15,407 nucleotides of DNA from Dehalococcoidia bacterium (GCA_011176655.1 DUEB01000021.1:1-15407), one strand, 5' to 3'. Positions 1-6,577 are shown, numbered from the stretch's first letter. A program made the numbers and translations. The notes: generated by a model not told the origin, from the sequence alone.

Positions 1-246
1 CGGCATCATGGGCACTTTGAGGGTGACACCATGACCTATCGGACCAAGGAAGAGGTCGAGGAATGTAAGAAAAAGGACCCTATCCCCAGGTTCAGGAAGA
101 AGCTTGTTGAAATGGAAGCTCTGACCGAGAAGGATGCCGACAAAGTCGAACAGGAAGTAGCCAAGGAAATAGACGAAGCCGTCAAGTTTGCTGAGGAGAG
201 CCCGCTTCCGGCTCCTGAAGAAGCGCTTGAGGATGTCTACGCTTAA
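1..246 (+). CDS. acoA: Thiamine-dependent dehydrogenase E1 component, alpha subunit (C-terminal fragment)
   Basis: This is the last 81 codons of a gene that runs off the left edge; the frame is open from base 1, so the internal ATG at 31 is not the start. The first residues, RHHGHFEGD followed by TYR, match the conserved HGH-S-GD..YR segment of E1 alpha subunits of the pyruvate/acetoin dehydrogenase family. That segment contributes to the thiamine diphosphate pocket. The rest is the usual charged helical C-terminus, with an Asp-Pro-Ile-x-x-(F/L)-(R/K) segment and a final helix ending in EEALEDVYA. The E1 beta gene starts 20 bases downstream, as expected for an alpha/beta heterotetramer made from one transcript. 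E1 would decarboxylate a 2-oxo acid or cleave acetoin and pass the acyl group to E2 lipoate. The symbol is tentative: substrate cannot be read from this fragment, and acetoin use is suggested only by an AcoX-like gene at 7898-8902. Confidence 0.88.
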   Translation, partial: RHHGHFEGDTMTYRTKEEVEECKKKDPIPRFRKKLVEMEALTEKDADKVEQEVAKEIDEAVKFAEESPLPAPEEALEDVYA

Positions 247-266
247 GGAGGTAAGAGAGGTAAGAA

Positions 267-1247
267 ATGAAAGAGGTAACCTTTTTACAGGCTATAAACG
301 AGGCTATTGACGAAGAGATGAAGCGAGACCCCAAGGTATTTATCATTGGTGAGGATATAGGGAAGCATTGGGGTGGTGCCCTCGGTGAGCTCAAGGGTTT
401 ATTTGACAAGTATGGGCCGGAAAGGGTATTGGACACGCCAATCTCAGAGACGGCAATCCTGGGGGGAGCTATAGGTGCCGCCGCCACCGGGATGAGACCA
501 ATCGCCTATATGTACTTCGTTGATTTCCTGGGGGTATGCGGGGATGAGCTGATAAATCACCTCACCAAGATGAGATACATGTTTGGGGGGAAGATAAAGA
601 TGCCCCTAACCATCACCGCCTATACCGGGGCTGGCATAAGTGCGGCTGATTCCCACTCTAAGACCCTTTACGGATGGTTGATGGCTATCCCCGGGCTTAA
701 GATTGTGGTGCCTTCGACCGCCTATGATGCCAAGGGGCTGCTCAAGTCGGCAATCAGGGAAGATAACCCGGTGATATTTCTGGAGCATAAGATGCTGATA
801 TTCGGCGGCGCAAAAAGCGAGATACCGGATGAGGAATACACCATACCCCTGGGCAAGGCGGATATCAAGAGGAAGGGTAGCGATGTCACTGTGGTGGCCA
901 CCGCGGTTATGGTTCACCGGGCGCTGGCTGCCGCCGACAAGCTTCAGGAGAAAGGCATAAGCATAGAGGTTGTTGACCCTCGAACCCTGGTACCTCTGGA
1001 TAAGAAGACTATTATTGACTCGGTTAAAAAGACGGGTAAGCTGGTGGTTATGGACGAAGACCCCAAGACCGGCGGCGCCGCCGGTGAAATCGCGGCTATT
1101 GTTGCTGAGGAAGCCTTCGCTTCTCTCAAGGCGCCGATAAAGAGGGTCTGTTCGCCCGATACCCCGGTTCCCTTCTCCCCGGTTTTAGAGAAGTTCTGGA
1201 TGCCCGACGAGGACGACCTCATCAAGGCAGTAACTGAGATTACGTAG
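267..1247 (+). CDS. acoB: Thiamine-dependent dehydrogenase E1 component, beta subunit
   Basis: A complete 326-residue protein, the normal length for E1 beta. Visible family marks are GEDIG at residues 28-32, PISE at 58-61 (Glu61 is the conserved Glu that activates the thiamine N1'), the TGAG...DSHS segment at 120-131 with the conserved His130, and PGLKIVVPS at 142-150. The C-terminal transketolase domain follows from about residue 195 (DVTVVATAVMVHRAL, then VDPRTLVPLDKKTI). The start is an ATG with GAGAGG six bases upstream; a stronger AAGGAGGT overlaps the alpha stop codon at 245-252. It forms the alpha2-beta2 E1 with the upstream gene. The TGAG spelling and the HS motif resemble acetoin/pyruvate E1 beta rather than branched-chain enzymes, but substrate is uncertain and the symbol is tentative. 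No E2 or E3 gene follows within the window, which is unusual for a complete complex. Confidence 0.93.
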   Translation: MKEVTFLQAINEAIDEEMKRDPKVFIIGEDIGKHWGGALGELKGLFDKYGPERVLDTPISETAILGGAIGAAATGMRPIAYMYFVDFLGVCGDELINHLTKMRYMFGGKIKMPLTITAYTGAGISAADSHSKTLYGWLMAIPGLKIVVPSTAYDAKGLLKSAIREDNPVIFLEHKMLIFGGAKSEIPDEEYTIPLGKADIKRKGSDVTVVATAVMVHRALAAADKLQEKGISIEVVDPRTLVPLDKKTIIDSVKKTGKLVVMDEDPKTGGAAGEIAAIVAEEAFASLKAPIKRVCSPDTPVPFSPVLEKFWMPDEDDLIKAVTEIT

Positions 1248-1530
1248 TGTTTGTTCACCGCGAGGTGGTGAATCCGGCGGCTGGCATAAGCCTCGGCTGT
1301 GTGTCCGGGAGCACGGTGCATAGCCCTGAGGATTAGTCCTGTCGTTACGGGGTTGGTGGTAGCTGTAAGCCGGTAGCGGCGCTCTTATTTCTTTTTGGGG
1401 CTGTCGGTAAGGGTTGGTGTACTCCTGTAGTTGCGCCTCCAGGGGTGGGGCTACTGTCCTGAGAAAGCCCTGGCGATAGAACCGGCTAGTGACGACCTCA
1501 GGGTTAACTCCGCTGGCGGTGTGGTGTAAA
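1248..1530. other. Convergent intergenic region after E1 beta
   Basis: These 283 bases lie between the E1 beta stop codon and the end of the oppositely oriented K+ channel gene. I see no gene in either strand. A small inverted repeat (TTCACC at 1254-1259 with GGTGAA at 1267-1272) lies just after the E1 beta stop, but no T-run follows it. A stronger hairpin lies at 1516-1539 and is listed separately. The remainder shows no recognisable repeat, tRNA or promoter. Confidence 0.5.
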
Positions 1531-1539
1531 TCACACCGC
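1516..1539. terminator. Hairpin at the convergent gene ends, possible bidirectional terminator
   Basis: GCGGTGTG at 1516-1523 and CACACCGC at 1532-1539 form a perfect 8-bp stem around an 8-base loop. The hairpin overlaps the stop codon of the minus-strand channel gene (1531-1533) and lies between two convergent transcription units, a typical terminator position. Neither side has a clear T-tract, so intrinsic termination is only a possibility. Confidence 0.35.
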
Positions 1540-2550
1540 GCGGTTTAACTCTTTGGCAAGCTCCTGTCTATCCTTCGGGCTGCCTATGAATACCAGGGTG
1601 CTTTCCGGCTTCATAACGTGGTCCTCGGGTGGGTTGTATGTCCATTCCTCCCCGGTTCTGACCGCCAGCAGAAGTATTTTGGGATACCTTTTGAGCTTGA
1701 GCGACGAAATGCTTTGGCCGCTGAATGCAGGGGAGATATGGACTTCTTCAACACGCAGGTTTTGTTCCCGGTCGCGCAGCATGATATCCAGGAAGGACAC
1801 CACGGTAGGTCTTACCATTTCCGAGGCCATTCTCAGGCCGCCTATGAGCCAGGGGGAGATAACAGCGTCGGCTCCCGCCTTTTTCATCTTGTCACTGTTG
1901 TTGAGTTCATTACACCGGGATACCACCCTCAGCTCAGGGTTAAGCTGCTTTGCCGTCAGGGTCACCACCAGGTTCTGGTTATCGTCTCCCAGGGCGGCAA
2001 ACAGACCTCTGGCTTGCCCGATTCCAGCCTTTAGCAGCGTGTCGTTATCGGTAGCGTCACCCTCAATGAAAGCCCTGCCCTTGGCTGTGTCCAGAAACTT
2101 ATCAGCGGTGTCCTTACTGATATCGACCATCACGTGCAGCCTCTTGGTGGCGGTAAGCTCATCCGATATGTGTGAGCCGAGGTCTCCGCTGCCGCAGATA
2201 ATATAGTGGTCCTTATAATCCTTGACCTTTCTTTCCATTTTCCGTCTCCTAAAGGACTTTGTAATCTCTCCCTCGACAAGCAGGGCCGTAAGGTTGGTGA
2301 TAATGTAGAAGAGCACGCCGATACCGGCGATGGCTATGAAGATGGTGAATATCCTTCCCCCCGGAATGAGAGCCACCTCGATTACTTCGCCGAAGCCGAT
2401 GGTGGAGATGGTGATAACCGTCATGTAGAAGGTGTCAAAGAGTGAATACTGCGGCCCGGCTATCAGCCGGTAGCCTATGGTGCCTATCAAGAGAACAGCG
2501 ATTAGCGCCGCTACAGGCCATACGAATCTCTTCAGAATCTTTGTATCCAT
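1531..2550 (-). CDS. Two-helix potassium channel with RCK (TrkA-N/TrkA-C) regulatory domain
   Basis: A 339-residue inner-membrane protein. A first transmembrane helix (about residues 10-30) is followed by a pore loop with the selectivity filter TIGFGE at 50-55 and a second helix (about 66-91). GFG in place of GYG, and Glu instead of Asp after it, are tolerated variants in K+ channels. Residues 114-230 form an RCK_N Rossmann domain starting IICGSGDLG, with the dinucleotide glycine motif G120-x-G-x-x-G125. Residues 262-335 look like RCK_C. The layout matches MthK/Kch-type channels, which act as tetramers gated by Ca2+, nucleotides or other ligands. There is no cyclic-nucleotide-binding domain. 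It is the last gene of a minus-strand group and begins 54 bases after the MBL gene. No strong ribosome binding site is visible before the ATG, so translation may depend on the upstream genes. Confidence 0.9.
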   Translation of the reverse strand: MDTKILKRFVWPVAALIAVLLIGTIGYRLIAGPQYSLFDTFYMTVITISTIGFGEVIEVALIPGGRIFTIFIAIAGIGVLFYIITNLTALLVEGEITKSFRRRKMERKVKDYKDHYIICGSGDLGSHISDELTATKRLHVMVDISKDTADKFLDTAKGRAFIEGDATDNDTLLKAGIGQARGLFAALGDDNQNLVVTLTAKQLNPELRVVSRCNELNNSDKMKKAGADAVISPWLIGGLRMASEMVRPTVVSFLDIMLRDREQNLRVEEVHISPAFSGQSISSLKLKRYPKILLLAVRTGEEWTYNPPEDHVMKPESTLVFIGSPKDRQELAKELNRAV

Positions 2551-2604
2551 AAGCTATGCCACTCTGGCGGGCGGTTTAGAATCGAATATTAAAGGTGCCC
2601 TTCC

Positions 2605-3375
2605 CTAAATGGTTATTGTGTCCCCCTCGCTGGCGACTTTTATCGGTATCCCCAGCTCGCTTGATACCCCCCGCACCTCGTCCCTAATCTCGGCTTCAAA
2701 CTTCGGGCTCAGGTGGATTAAGACGACCCGGGGGAGATACCCTTTAGTGCTGCGAAAGTCGGCTAGCTCCTTGAGCAGGAGTTTGGGGCAGAGGTGTCCC
2801 GCATCCCAGGCCGTTTTCTCCAGTCTATCAGGATAGGTGGTGTCGATAACAAGGAGCTGGGGGGAGGTGCTTTCCCACAATCTGTGGAGACCGGGGCCGG
2901 TGTCGGTGGCATAGAGCAGCCTCTTCTGCTCGGGAGAGGTTATCTCGAAACCTACCGTCCCGATGGGGTGGTTTAAGGGCACGGCCATAACGGTATAGCC
3001 CTCGATATCCTGGGGGCTCAGGGCTTCCAGGCGGCACAGCTCAAGCGCCGGCTTTTTCAGGAAGGAGTTTTTCTCGGTAAATTTAGGGTAAATCAGGCCG
3101 TCAACCAGGTGGGAGCTAAGGATATCCAGGGTCTCTTGAGCGGCGAAGACCCGGGTCAGTTGCTGGGAGTTGTTAAAGGCGAAGGCGGGGACGGCCCTGA
3201 TGTGGTCGTAGTGGCCGTGGGAAAGCAGTATAGCTCTTATCCTCTCCTGCTCCTTGAAGGAGAGCTCCGAGGTCAGGCTGCCGGCATCTACCGCCAGGAC
3301 GTCGTCAATCAGGACGGATACCAGCCTCGTGTCTCTAGACTCTTCGTTGTGTGTTCCCAGGAATCTGATATTCAT
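2605..3375 (-). CDS. MBL-fold metal-dependent hydrolase, resembling class II cyclic-nucleotide phosphodiesterases
   Basis: A 256-residue metallo-beta-lactamase-fold protein with a full set of metal ligands: HGHYDH at residues 53-58, His136 in PLNHP, Asp158 in YATDTG and His221 in LIHLSP. The stretch before the HxHxDH motif (DAGSLTSELSF, then EQERI and ILLSHGHYDHI) resembles PDEase_II-type and related RNase Z-like MBL phosphodiesterases. This fits hydrolysis of a cyclic nucleotide or other phosphodiester in the cytoplasm; no signal peptide is present. The context supports it: the gene begins 18 bases after the stop of a class III cyclase gene and would be co-transcribed with it. Anti-Pycsar protein 1 (Apyc1) is a known MBL-fold enzyme that degrades cyclic mononucleotides, so the fold is suitable. 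The substrate is inference; a general phosphodiesterase or PhnP-like role remains possible. Confidence 0.82.
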   Translation of the reverse strand: MNIRFLGTHNEESRDTRLVSVLIDDVLAVDAGSLTSELSFKEQERIRAILLSHGHYDHIRAVPAFAFNNSQQLTRVFAAQETLDILSSHLVDGLIYPKFTEKNSFLKKPALELCRLEALSPQDIEGYTVMAVPLNHPIGTVGFEITSPEQKRLLYATDTGPGLHRLWESTSPQLLVIDTTYPDRLEKTAWDAGHLCPKLLLKELADFRSTKGYLPRVVLIHLSPKFEAEIRDEVRGVSSELGIPIKVASEGDTITI

Positions 3376-3393
3376 CTTATCGTTCTAGGGTTA

Positions 3394-4188
3394 TCATGGG
3401 TTTCTGAAGAGCGCCTTCTCCTCATCCTGAAGGCCATTAAGTTCCTCAGCGCGTACCCATACCAGCTCGTTATCTCCGATGCCGCGCAGGGGGACATACT
3501 TCAGGACATATTTGGCAGCCGTTTCTTCAGGCATGTGTTGCTCGATATCGAAACCCCGGCGGGAGAAGCAAAAGGTAAGGGCGCTCAGTTTTTGTAGTCT
3601 GGCGGCGATATTGATACAGGGGCCGACGTAGTCTTCGCCGTTTCCCACCGAGAATACGGTGCCCCGGGCGAGGCCGCATCTGAGAATCCTGGGCGGTTGA
3701 GCTACCACCTTTCTTATGGTGGGATAAAATTCGTGCACATAGTTACCGCAGATTTCCCAGAGCGAGGTGACCACGTTGCAGATTTCGGCTCCGCCCATGT
3801 TGCTGGTATCCCAGAGGAATAAGACCCCGTCTCCCAGAAACTTTGCCAGGAAGGGGAGACTGGCCCACAGCGTCTTTTCGTTCTCGTCGCCTTCTTTGAG
3901 CAGCCCTTTCTTGATTTCGCTGAACAGCCAGTCCAGGAAGCGGCTGAGGTATTCGGGGACGGCCAGATGGGGGTCGACCTGACCGCAGAAATTGGTAAAC
4001 CCGGACAGGTCAAAGATAGCCGCCAGGGCTTCTTGCTGCGTCGAGCGTAAACTTATTTCCCCGAGCCCTAGCACGTCAGGGTTGAACCTGTCGAACTGCT
4101 CGCTGGCGAGCGTTAGCAGTCTCACCCGCTTGTCGCTGCCCTCCAGGGTCACCGTTTTGAATTGTTCTTCCAAGGTAATCTTTCCCAT
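3394..4188 (-). CDS. Class III adenylate/guanylate cyclase domain protein
   Basis: A 264-residue soluble protein made almost entirely of one class III cyclase homology domain. The metal-binding aspartates are Asp60 in IFDLSGFT and Asp120 in KFLGDGVLFLW. The transition-state residues are Asn193 and Arg197 in INIAARL. The base-recognition positions appear to be Lys116 (KFLGD) and Asp186 (EDYVG), the pair expected for ATP, so cAMP is the most likely product. All catalytic residues for a homodimer are therefore present. No transmembrane, GAF, PAS or receiver domain is recognisable; the first 50 residues are of unknown function. GGGGGA lies 8 bases before the ATG. Upstream in the same direction, after 65 bases, is a membrane-anchored coiled-coil gene; downstream after 18 bases is the MBL hydrolase gene. 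Pycsar cyclases belong to the same superfamily but differ at base-recognition positions, so calling this a pyrimidine cyclase would go beyond the sequence. Confidence 0.9.
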   Translation of the reverse strand: MGKITLEEQFKTVTLEGSDKRVRLLTLASEQFDRFNPDVLGLGEISLRSTQQEALAAIFDLSGFTNFCGQVDPHLAVPEYLSRFLDWLFSEIKKGLLKEGDENEKTLWASLPFLAKFLGDGVLFLWDTSNMGGAEICNVVTSLWEICGNYVHEFYPTIRKVVAQPPRILRCGLARGTVFSVGNGEDYVGPCINIAARLQKLSALTFCFSRRGFDIEQHMPEETAAKYVLKYVPLRGIGDNELVWVRAEELNGLQDEEKALFRNP

Positions 4189-4253
4189 TTTGAGTCCCCC
4201 TGTTCCGTTCAGGCTGTTCTCACGGAATTATTTCCCCCTATTTCTCGCCACGG

Positions 4254-5096
4254 CTACGGGCCAAGCAGGCTCAAGCCCAGACTGATGCCCACCGCAGCTA
4301 CAATGCTTACCAGTATTATGACTATCAGCAGGGTCAGAAACTGCCGGGAGGCAAGGACTCTCTTCACCAGTGTCTGGGGACTAAACTCTTTGGCTACCGC
4401 CGCCGTCTCTTCAGAGGTCTTCCTGGCCACCTCCGCCGCTTCCCTGGCGATTGAAAGCGCCTCTTCCGCCTTGGTGACGGCATCCTGTGATGCCGCTAGG
4501 GCGGACTCTTCCGCCTTCCTGGCTTCTTTGCTGGCTTGCTCAGCCTTCATAAAGGCCTCGGCGGCGGCTTCCTCAGACGCCTTCTTGACTACTTCAGCCT
4601 TCTTCAGGGCGTCCTGCGACGCGGTTATGGCTGCCTCCTCGACCTTCTTGGCTTCCCTGATGGCTTGCTCAGCCTTCATAAAAGCCTCGGCGGCTGCCTC
4701 CTCGGACGCCTTCTTGACCTCTTGAACCCTCTTGGCTGCGTCGTGTGAGGCAGTCAGGGCGGCCTCTTCCGCCTTTCTGGCTTCCTTGGCGGCCTCCTCG
4801 GCTTTCCGGGAGGCTTCGGCGGCGGCTTCCTCGGACGCTTTCTTGGCTACTTCGGCGGCTTCTCTGGCGGCGATACTTGCTTCTTCGGCTCTGCTGGACG
4901 CCTGTCGCGCGGCTGCCGTGGCCGCTTCCTCAGCCTCCTTGGCTCCCCGGGCGGCTTCTTCGGCCTTCCGGGCGGCTTCAGTGGCGGCTTTTATATTGCT
5001 CTCCATCTCATCGAGAATTTCGGGGAGTGGTTTGGTTAGGATTTTGGGGCCCTCGTCCTCTTCTTCTTGGCGCGGCCGGATATTTTCCTCGGTCAT
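4254..5096 (-). CDS. Ala/Glu/Lys-rich coiled-coil protein with C-terminal membrane anchor
   Basis: A 280-residue protein of no recognised family. Residues 1-17 are acidic. Residues 18-35 carry the motif KILTKPLPEILDEMESNI, which recurs near the N-terminus of the divergent gene at 5443. Residues 36-236 are a continuous Ala/Glu/Lys helix with no proline, very probably an extended coiled coil. It contains three tandem 43-residue units (85-127, 128-170, 171-213), each beginning KKASEEAAAEA. Residues 252-278 form one hydrophobic segment at the very end, so the protein is probably tail-anchored with the coiled coil in the cytoplasm. AAGGGGGAT lies six bases before the ATG. It is the first gene of the minus-strand group with cyclase, MBL hydrolase and K+ channel. 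A scaffold or tethering role at the membrane is plausible but is inference. Confidence 0.85.
   Translation of the reverse strand: MTEENIRPRQEEEDEGPKILTKPLPEILDEMESNIKAATEAARKAEEAARGAKEAEEAATAAARQASSRAEEASIAAREAAEVAKKASEEAAAEASRKAEEAAKEARKAEEAALTASHDAAKRVQEVKKASEEAAAEAFMKAEQAIREAKKVEEAAITASQDALKKAEVVKKASEEAAAEAFMKAEQASKEARKAEESALAASQDAVTKAEEALSIAREAAEVARKTSEETAAVAKEFSPQTLVKRVLASRQFLTLLIVIILVSIVAAVGISLGLSLLGP
4458..4844 (-). repeat. Three tandem 129-bp (43-codon) repeats inside the coiled-coil gene
   Basis: Units at 4716-4844, 4587-4715 and 4458-4586 encode 43 residues each and align without gaps. Each begins KKASEEAAAEA. The second and third units are closest, sharing AEAFMKAEQA and an A-A/T-SQDA segment, while the first has SRKAEEA and SHDA. 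The array is framed by related SIA(A)REAAEVA-K/R-K segments on both sides. Similar DNA in tandem suggests growth by slippage or unequal recombination, so copy number may vary among strains. Confidence 0.85.
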
Positions 5097-5125
5097 GTTT
5101 ATCCCCCTTTATTGAGAGCGTTCTA

Positions 5126-5152
5126 GTTTCCCGGCACCAGCTACCGGGAGAC
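5126..5152. promoter_or_regulatory. Inverted repeat in the leader of the minus operon (operator or hairpin)
   Basis: GTTTCCCGG at 5126-5134 and CCGGGAGAC at 5144-5152 are complementary at eight of nine positions around a 9-base spacer. It lies 30 bases upstream of the coiled-coil gene start, so it could be an operator or an RNA hairpin in the 5' leader. No T-tract follows on either strand, so it is unlikely to be a terminator. Confidence 0.4.
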
Positions 5153-5357
5153 TGCGAGACATACCCTGCGCTGGCTGTTACTGCTAATTATGCGCCCCGC
5201 TCTTAATCTACCACAGAGCGAGCGCGGCAGCCGTAGGTCTTACGTTGGCGCTTGATTTTAGTGCTATAATCAGACCGTTGTCAATGACTGAGGGGGTTCT
5301 CGGTGGCTGGTTGAGCGCCCGTAGAGGCTTGCGGTGACTGCATACCCGTTCCATGTA

Positions 5358-5386
5358 TTATATTTTTCCGCAATTATTGATATAAT
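5358..5386 (+). promoter_or_regulatory. Candidate sigma70-type promoter for the plus-strand coiled-coil gene
   Basis: A perfect -10 TATAAT at 5381-5386 lies 17 bases after TTATAT (5358-5363), a poor -35 match. Transcription would start near 5393, about 50 bases before the ATG at 5443. The position and the perfect -10 make it a reasonable call; the weak -35 suggests an activator or low basal output. Confidence 0.5.
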
Positions 5387-5442
5387 CTATCACGATACAT
5401 CCATAATTCAAGCAGCAAATAGTTAAACGGAGGACGGTGCGC

Positions 5443-5766
5443 ATGGTAGATAGTGGGAAAACCAGGAAGATTATGACAAAGCCGCTTCCTCAAATTCTCG
5501 ACGAGATTGAGGATAGTATCAGACTGGCTGACGAGGCGGCTAAGAATGCCAGGGATGCGGCCTTAGAGGCCCGCCAGGCTGGAGAGAAAGCCTTCGATGA
5601 AGCCACCAAGATTGCCAACGAACGTATCGCCGAGGTTGAGCAGATAGCCAGGGACGCCAGGCAACTGTCCGAACTGTTAAGGCTGGCGGTGATGGACGGT
5701 ATTAAGGCCATAGATAAGAGGCTTTCCCAGAAGGCCCCGCCGGGAGAAGATACCTCCCGGAAGTAA
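5443..5766 (+). CDS. Small coiled-coil protein sharing a KPLPxILDE motif with the divergent gene
   Basis: A 107-residue soluble protein of no recognised family. I choose the ATG at 5443 because GGAGGA at 5429-5434 lies eight bases upstream; the in-frame GTG at 5437 is only two bases from it. Residues 9-26 read KIMTKPLPQILDEIEDSI and match 13 of 18 positions of the motif at residues 18-35 of the divergent coiled-coil protein. Residues 27-95 are an Ala-rich charged helix, very probably a coiled coil, without proline. The tail is short and polar. Unlike its partner it has no membrane segment and no 43-residue repeats. The shared motif could be a common docking site and the helices could pair. 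The PycTM-like gene follows 214 bases downstream on the same strand. Confidence 0.78.
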   Translation: MVDSGKTRKIMTKPLPQILDEIEDSIRLADEAAKNARDAALEARQAGEKAFDEATKIANERIAEVEQIARDARQLSELLRLAVMDGIKAIDKRLSQKAPPGEDTSRK

Positions 5767-5836
5767 ATGGGCGGTGAATTAAAGAGAGTAGGGTGCTTTG
5801 GGCTGCTCCTGGACCCGGGCTGAGGCCTTCCTTTGA

Positions 5837-5883
5837 GCTTCGGGACGAAGCAATATCGCCGGCGGGGTCGCCGGGCGGCCCCG
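5837..5883 (+). terminator. Two strong hairpins between the coiled-coil and PycTM-like genes
   Basis: GCTTCG (5837-5842) and CGAAGC (5846-5851) form a 6-bp stem with a 3-base loop. CGGGGTCG (5863-5870) and CGGCCCCG (5876-5883) form an 8-bp stem with one G-U pair. No T-run follows the second, so this may be a processing or attenuating structure rather than an intrinsic terminator. Confidence 0.35.
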
Positions 5884-5938
5884 AAGAGATTCGTCGGCGT
5901 GTCTTAAATATGGCAAACCCCAGCCGGTTACATATTCT

Positions 5939-5944
5939 TATAAT
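5939..5944 (+). promoter_or_regulatory. Possible -10 box upstream of the PycTM-like gene
   Basis: TATAAT lies 36 bases before the ATG at 5981 in an AT-rich stretch. I find no convincing -35 box at 16-18 bases upstream, so the call rests on the -10 and its position alone. Confidence 0.3.
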
Positions 5945-5980
5945 ATTATCAATCCAAAAACAGTTGGAAAGGAGTATAAG

Positions 5981-6538
5981 ATGTCTCAGGACAAGCTCTC
6001 GATAGTATTAAGGATACTTGATAACGAGTCGCAGCTTATAGAGCGCGCCGACCGAAAGGCGATAGCCTTACTATCGATACTGGGTGTGTTCATGGTCTTT
6101 TTCATCGTCTACTACCGCCTTATTCCGGTAAATCAGGTCACGGTGGCTTTGACTGCATCCTACTTCGCTCTGGCGATACTAGCCATAGCGAGTTTGGTGA
6201 TGGTGGTACATCCCAGAATTGTTCATGGGGAACAGACGGAAGACCAAAAGGCGGACAATATGCCTTCTTGTGACCCCGCCTTTTTTGGCGGAATCTGTAA
6301 ATTCCCTGACCTAGCGGCTTACAGAAAGGCGCTGGGGGATATGATGGCTGATGAAGCGGTAACCTTTAACATCTACAGCCGACAGGTCTTCAGCCTGGCC
6401 CAGATAAATGCCGTAAAGTACAAGCACATACAGCGCGCCACATTCGTCACTATTGGCGCCCTGGCGATAGAGCTCAGTATTATTGTTTACCTGTTCGCTA
6501 ATTATATGGGAGTGGGCATTATGCCCCCGATTATCTAG
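5981..6538 (+). CDS. Pycsar effector-like (PycTM/DUF5706-type) three-helix membrane protein
   Basis: A 185-residue membrane protein. AAAGGAG lies six bases before the ATG. Residues 21-27 read ERADRKA and lead into helix 1 (about 27-47); helix 2 is about 54-76 and is followed at once by HPRI (77-80). A cytoplasmic part contains PAFFGGI (99-105) and a helix with QINAVKYKHIQRA (141-153), leading into helix 3 (about 154-174). The order A-D-x-K-A / two helices / PR / FFGGI / Q...A..K...A / helix is the pattern I know from PycTM effectors. In Pycsar defence these respond to cyclic pyrimidine nucleotides from a class III-type cyclase and disrupt the inner membrane. Here a class III cyclase gene lies 1.8 kb away on the other strand. 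Family membership is fairly clear; the ligand and a defence role are inference, since related proteins may serve other signalling. Confidence 0.74.
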   Translation: MSQDKLSIVLRILDNESQLIERADRKAIALLSILGVFMVFFIVYYRLIPVNQVTVALTASYFALAILAIASLVMVVHPRIVHGEQTEDQKADNMPSCDPAFFGGICKFPDLAAYRKALGDMMADEAVTFNIYSRQVFSLAQINAVKYKHIQRATFVTIGALAIELSIIVYLFANYMGVGIMPPII

Positions 6539-6577
6539 CCTCTCTCTGCATGGCAGGTAAACAAAGTCTTAATAGCC

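Larger units (their letters stand above)
5097..5442. other. Divergent intergenic region between the two coiled-coil genes
   Basis: These 346 bases separate the minus operon (start 5096) from the plus-strand group (start 5443) and should hold the promoters for both. No gene is visible. It contains an inverted repeat near the minus gene (5126-5152), a lone TATAAT at 5265-5270 without a good -35 box, and a better plus-strand promoter candidate at 5358-5386. For the minus strand a CATAAT-like box reads at 5187-5192 with only a weak -35. The region becomes AT-rich toward the plus gene. Confidence 0.6.

Noticed and set aside
1531..2550. The channel as a cyclic-nucleotide-gated channel, given the nearby cyclase.
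   Set aside because: The cytoplasmic part is an RCK domain with a Rossmann glycine motif; no cyclic-nucleotide-binding domain is present.
4458..4844. Regular DNA repeats looking like a repeat array of CRISPR or satellite type.
   Set aside because: They are in-frame 129-bp units within an open coding sequence and lack spacers; the repetition is explained by the protein.
4162..5206. Long plus-strand open frames opposite the coiled-coil gene.
   Set aside because: They are by-products of the Ala/Glu/Lys-rich repeat read on the other strand, giving Ser/Leu/Arg-rich translations without ribosome binding sites.
5793..6005. A 70-codon plus-strand frame overlapping the start of the PycTM-like gene.
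   Set aside because: It has no ribosome binding site, spans strong hairpins and runs into the effector start in another frame.
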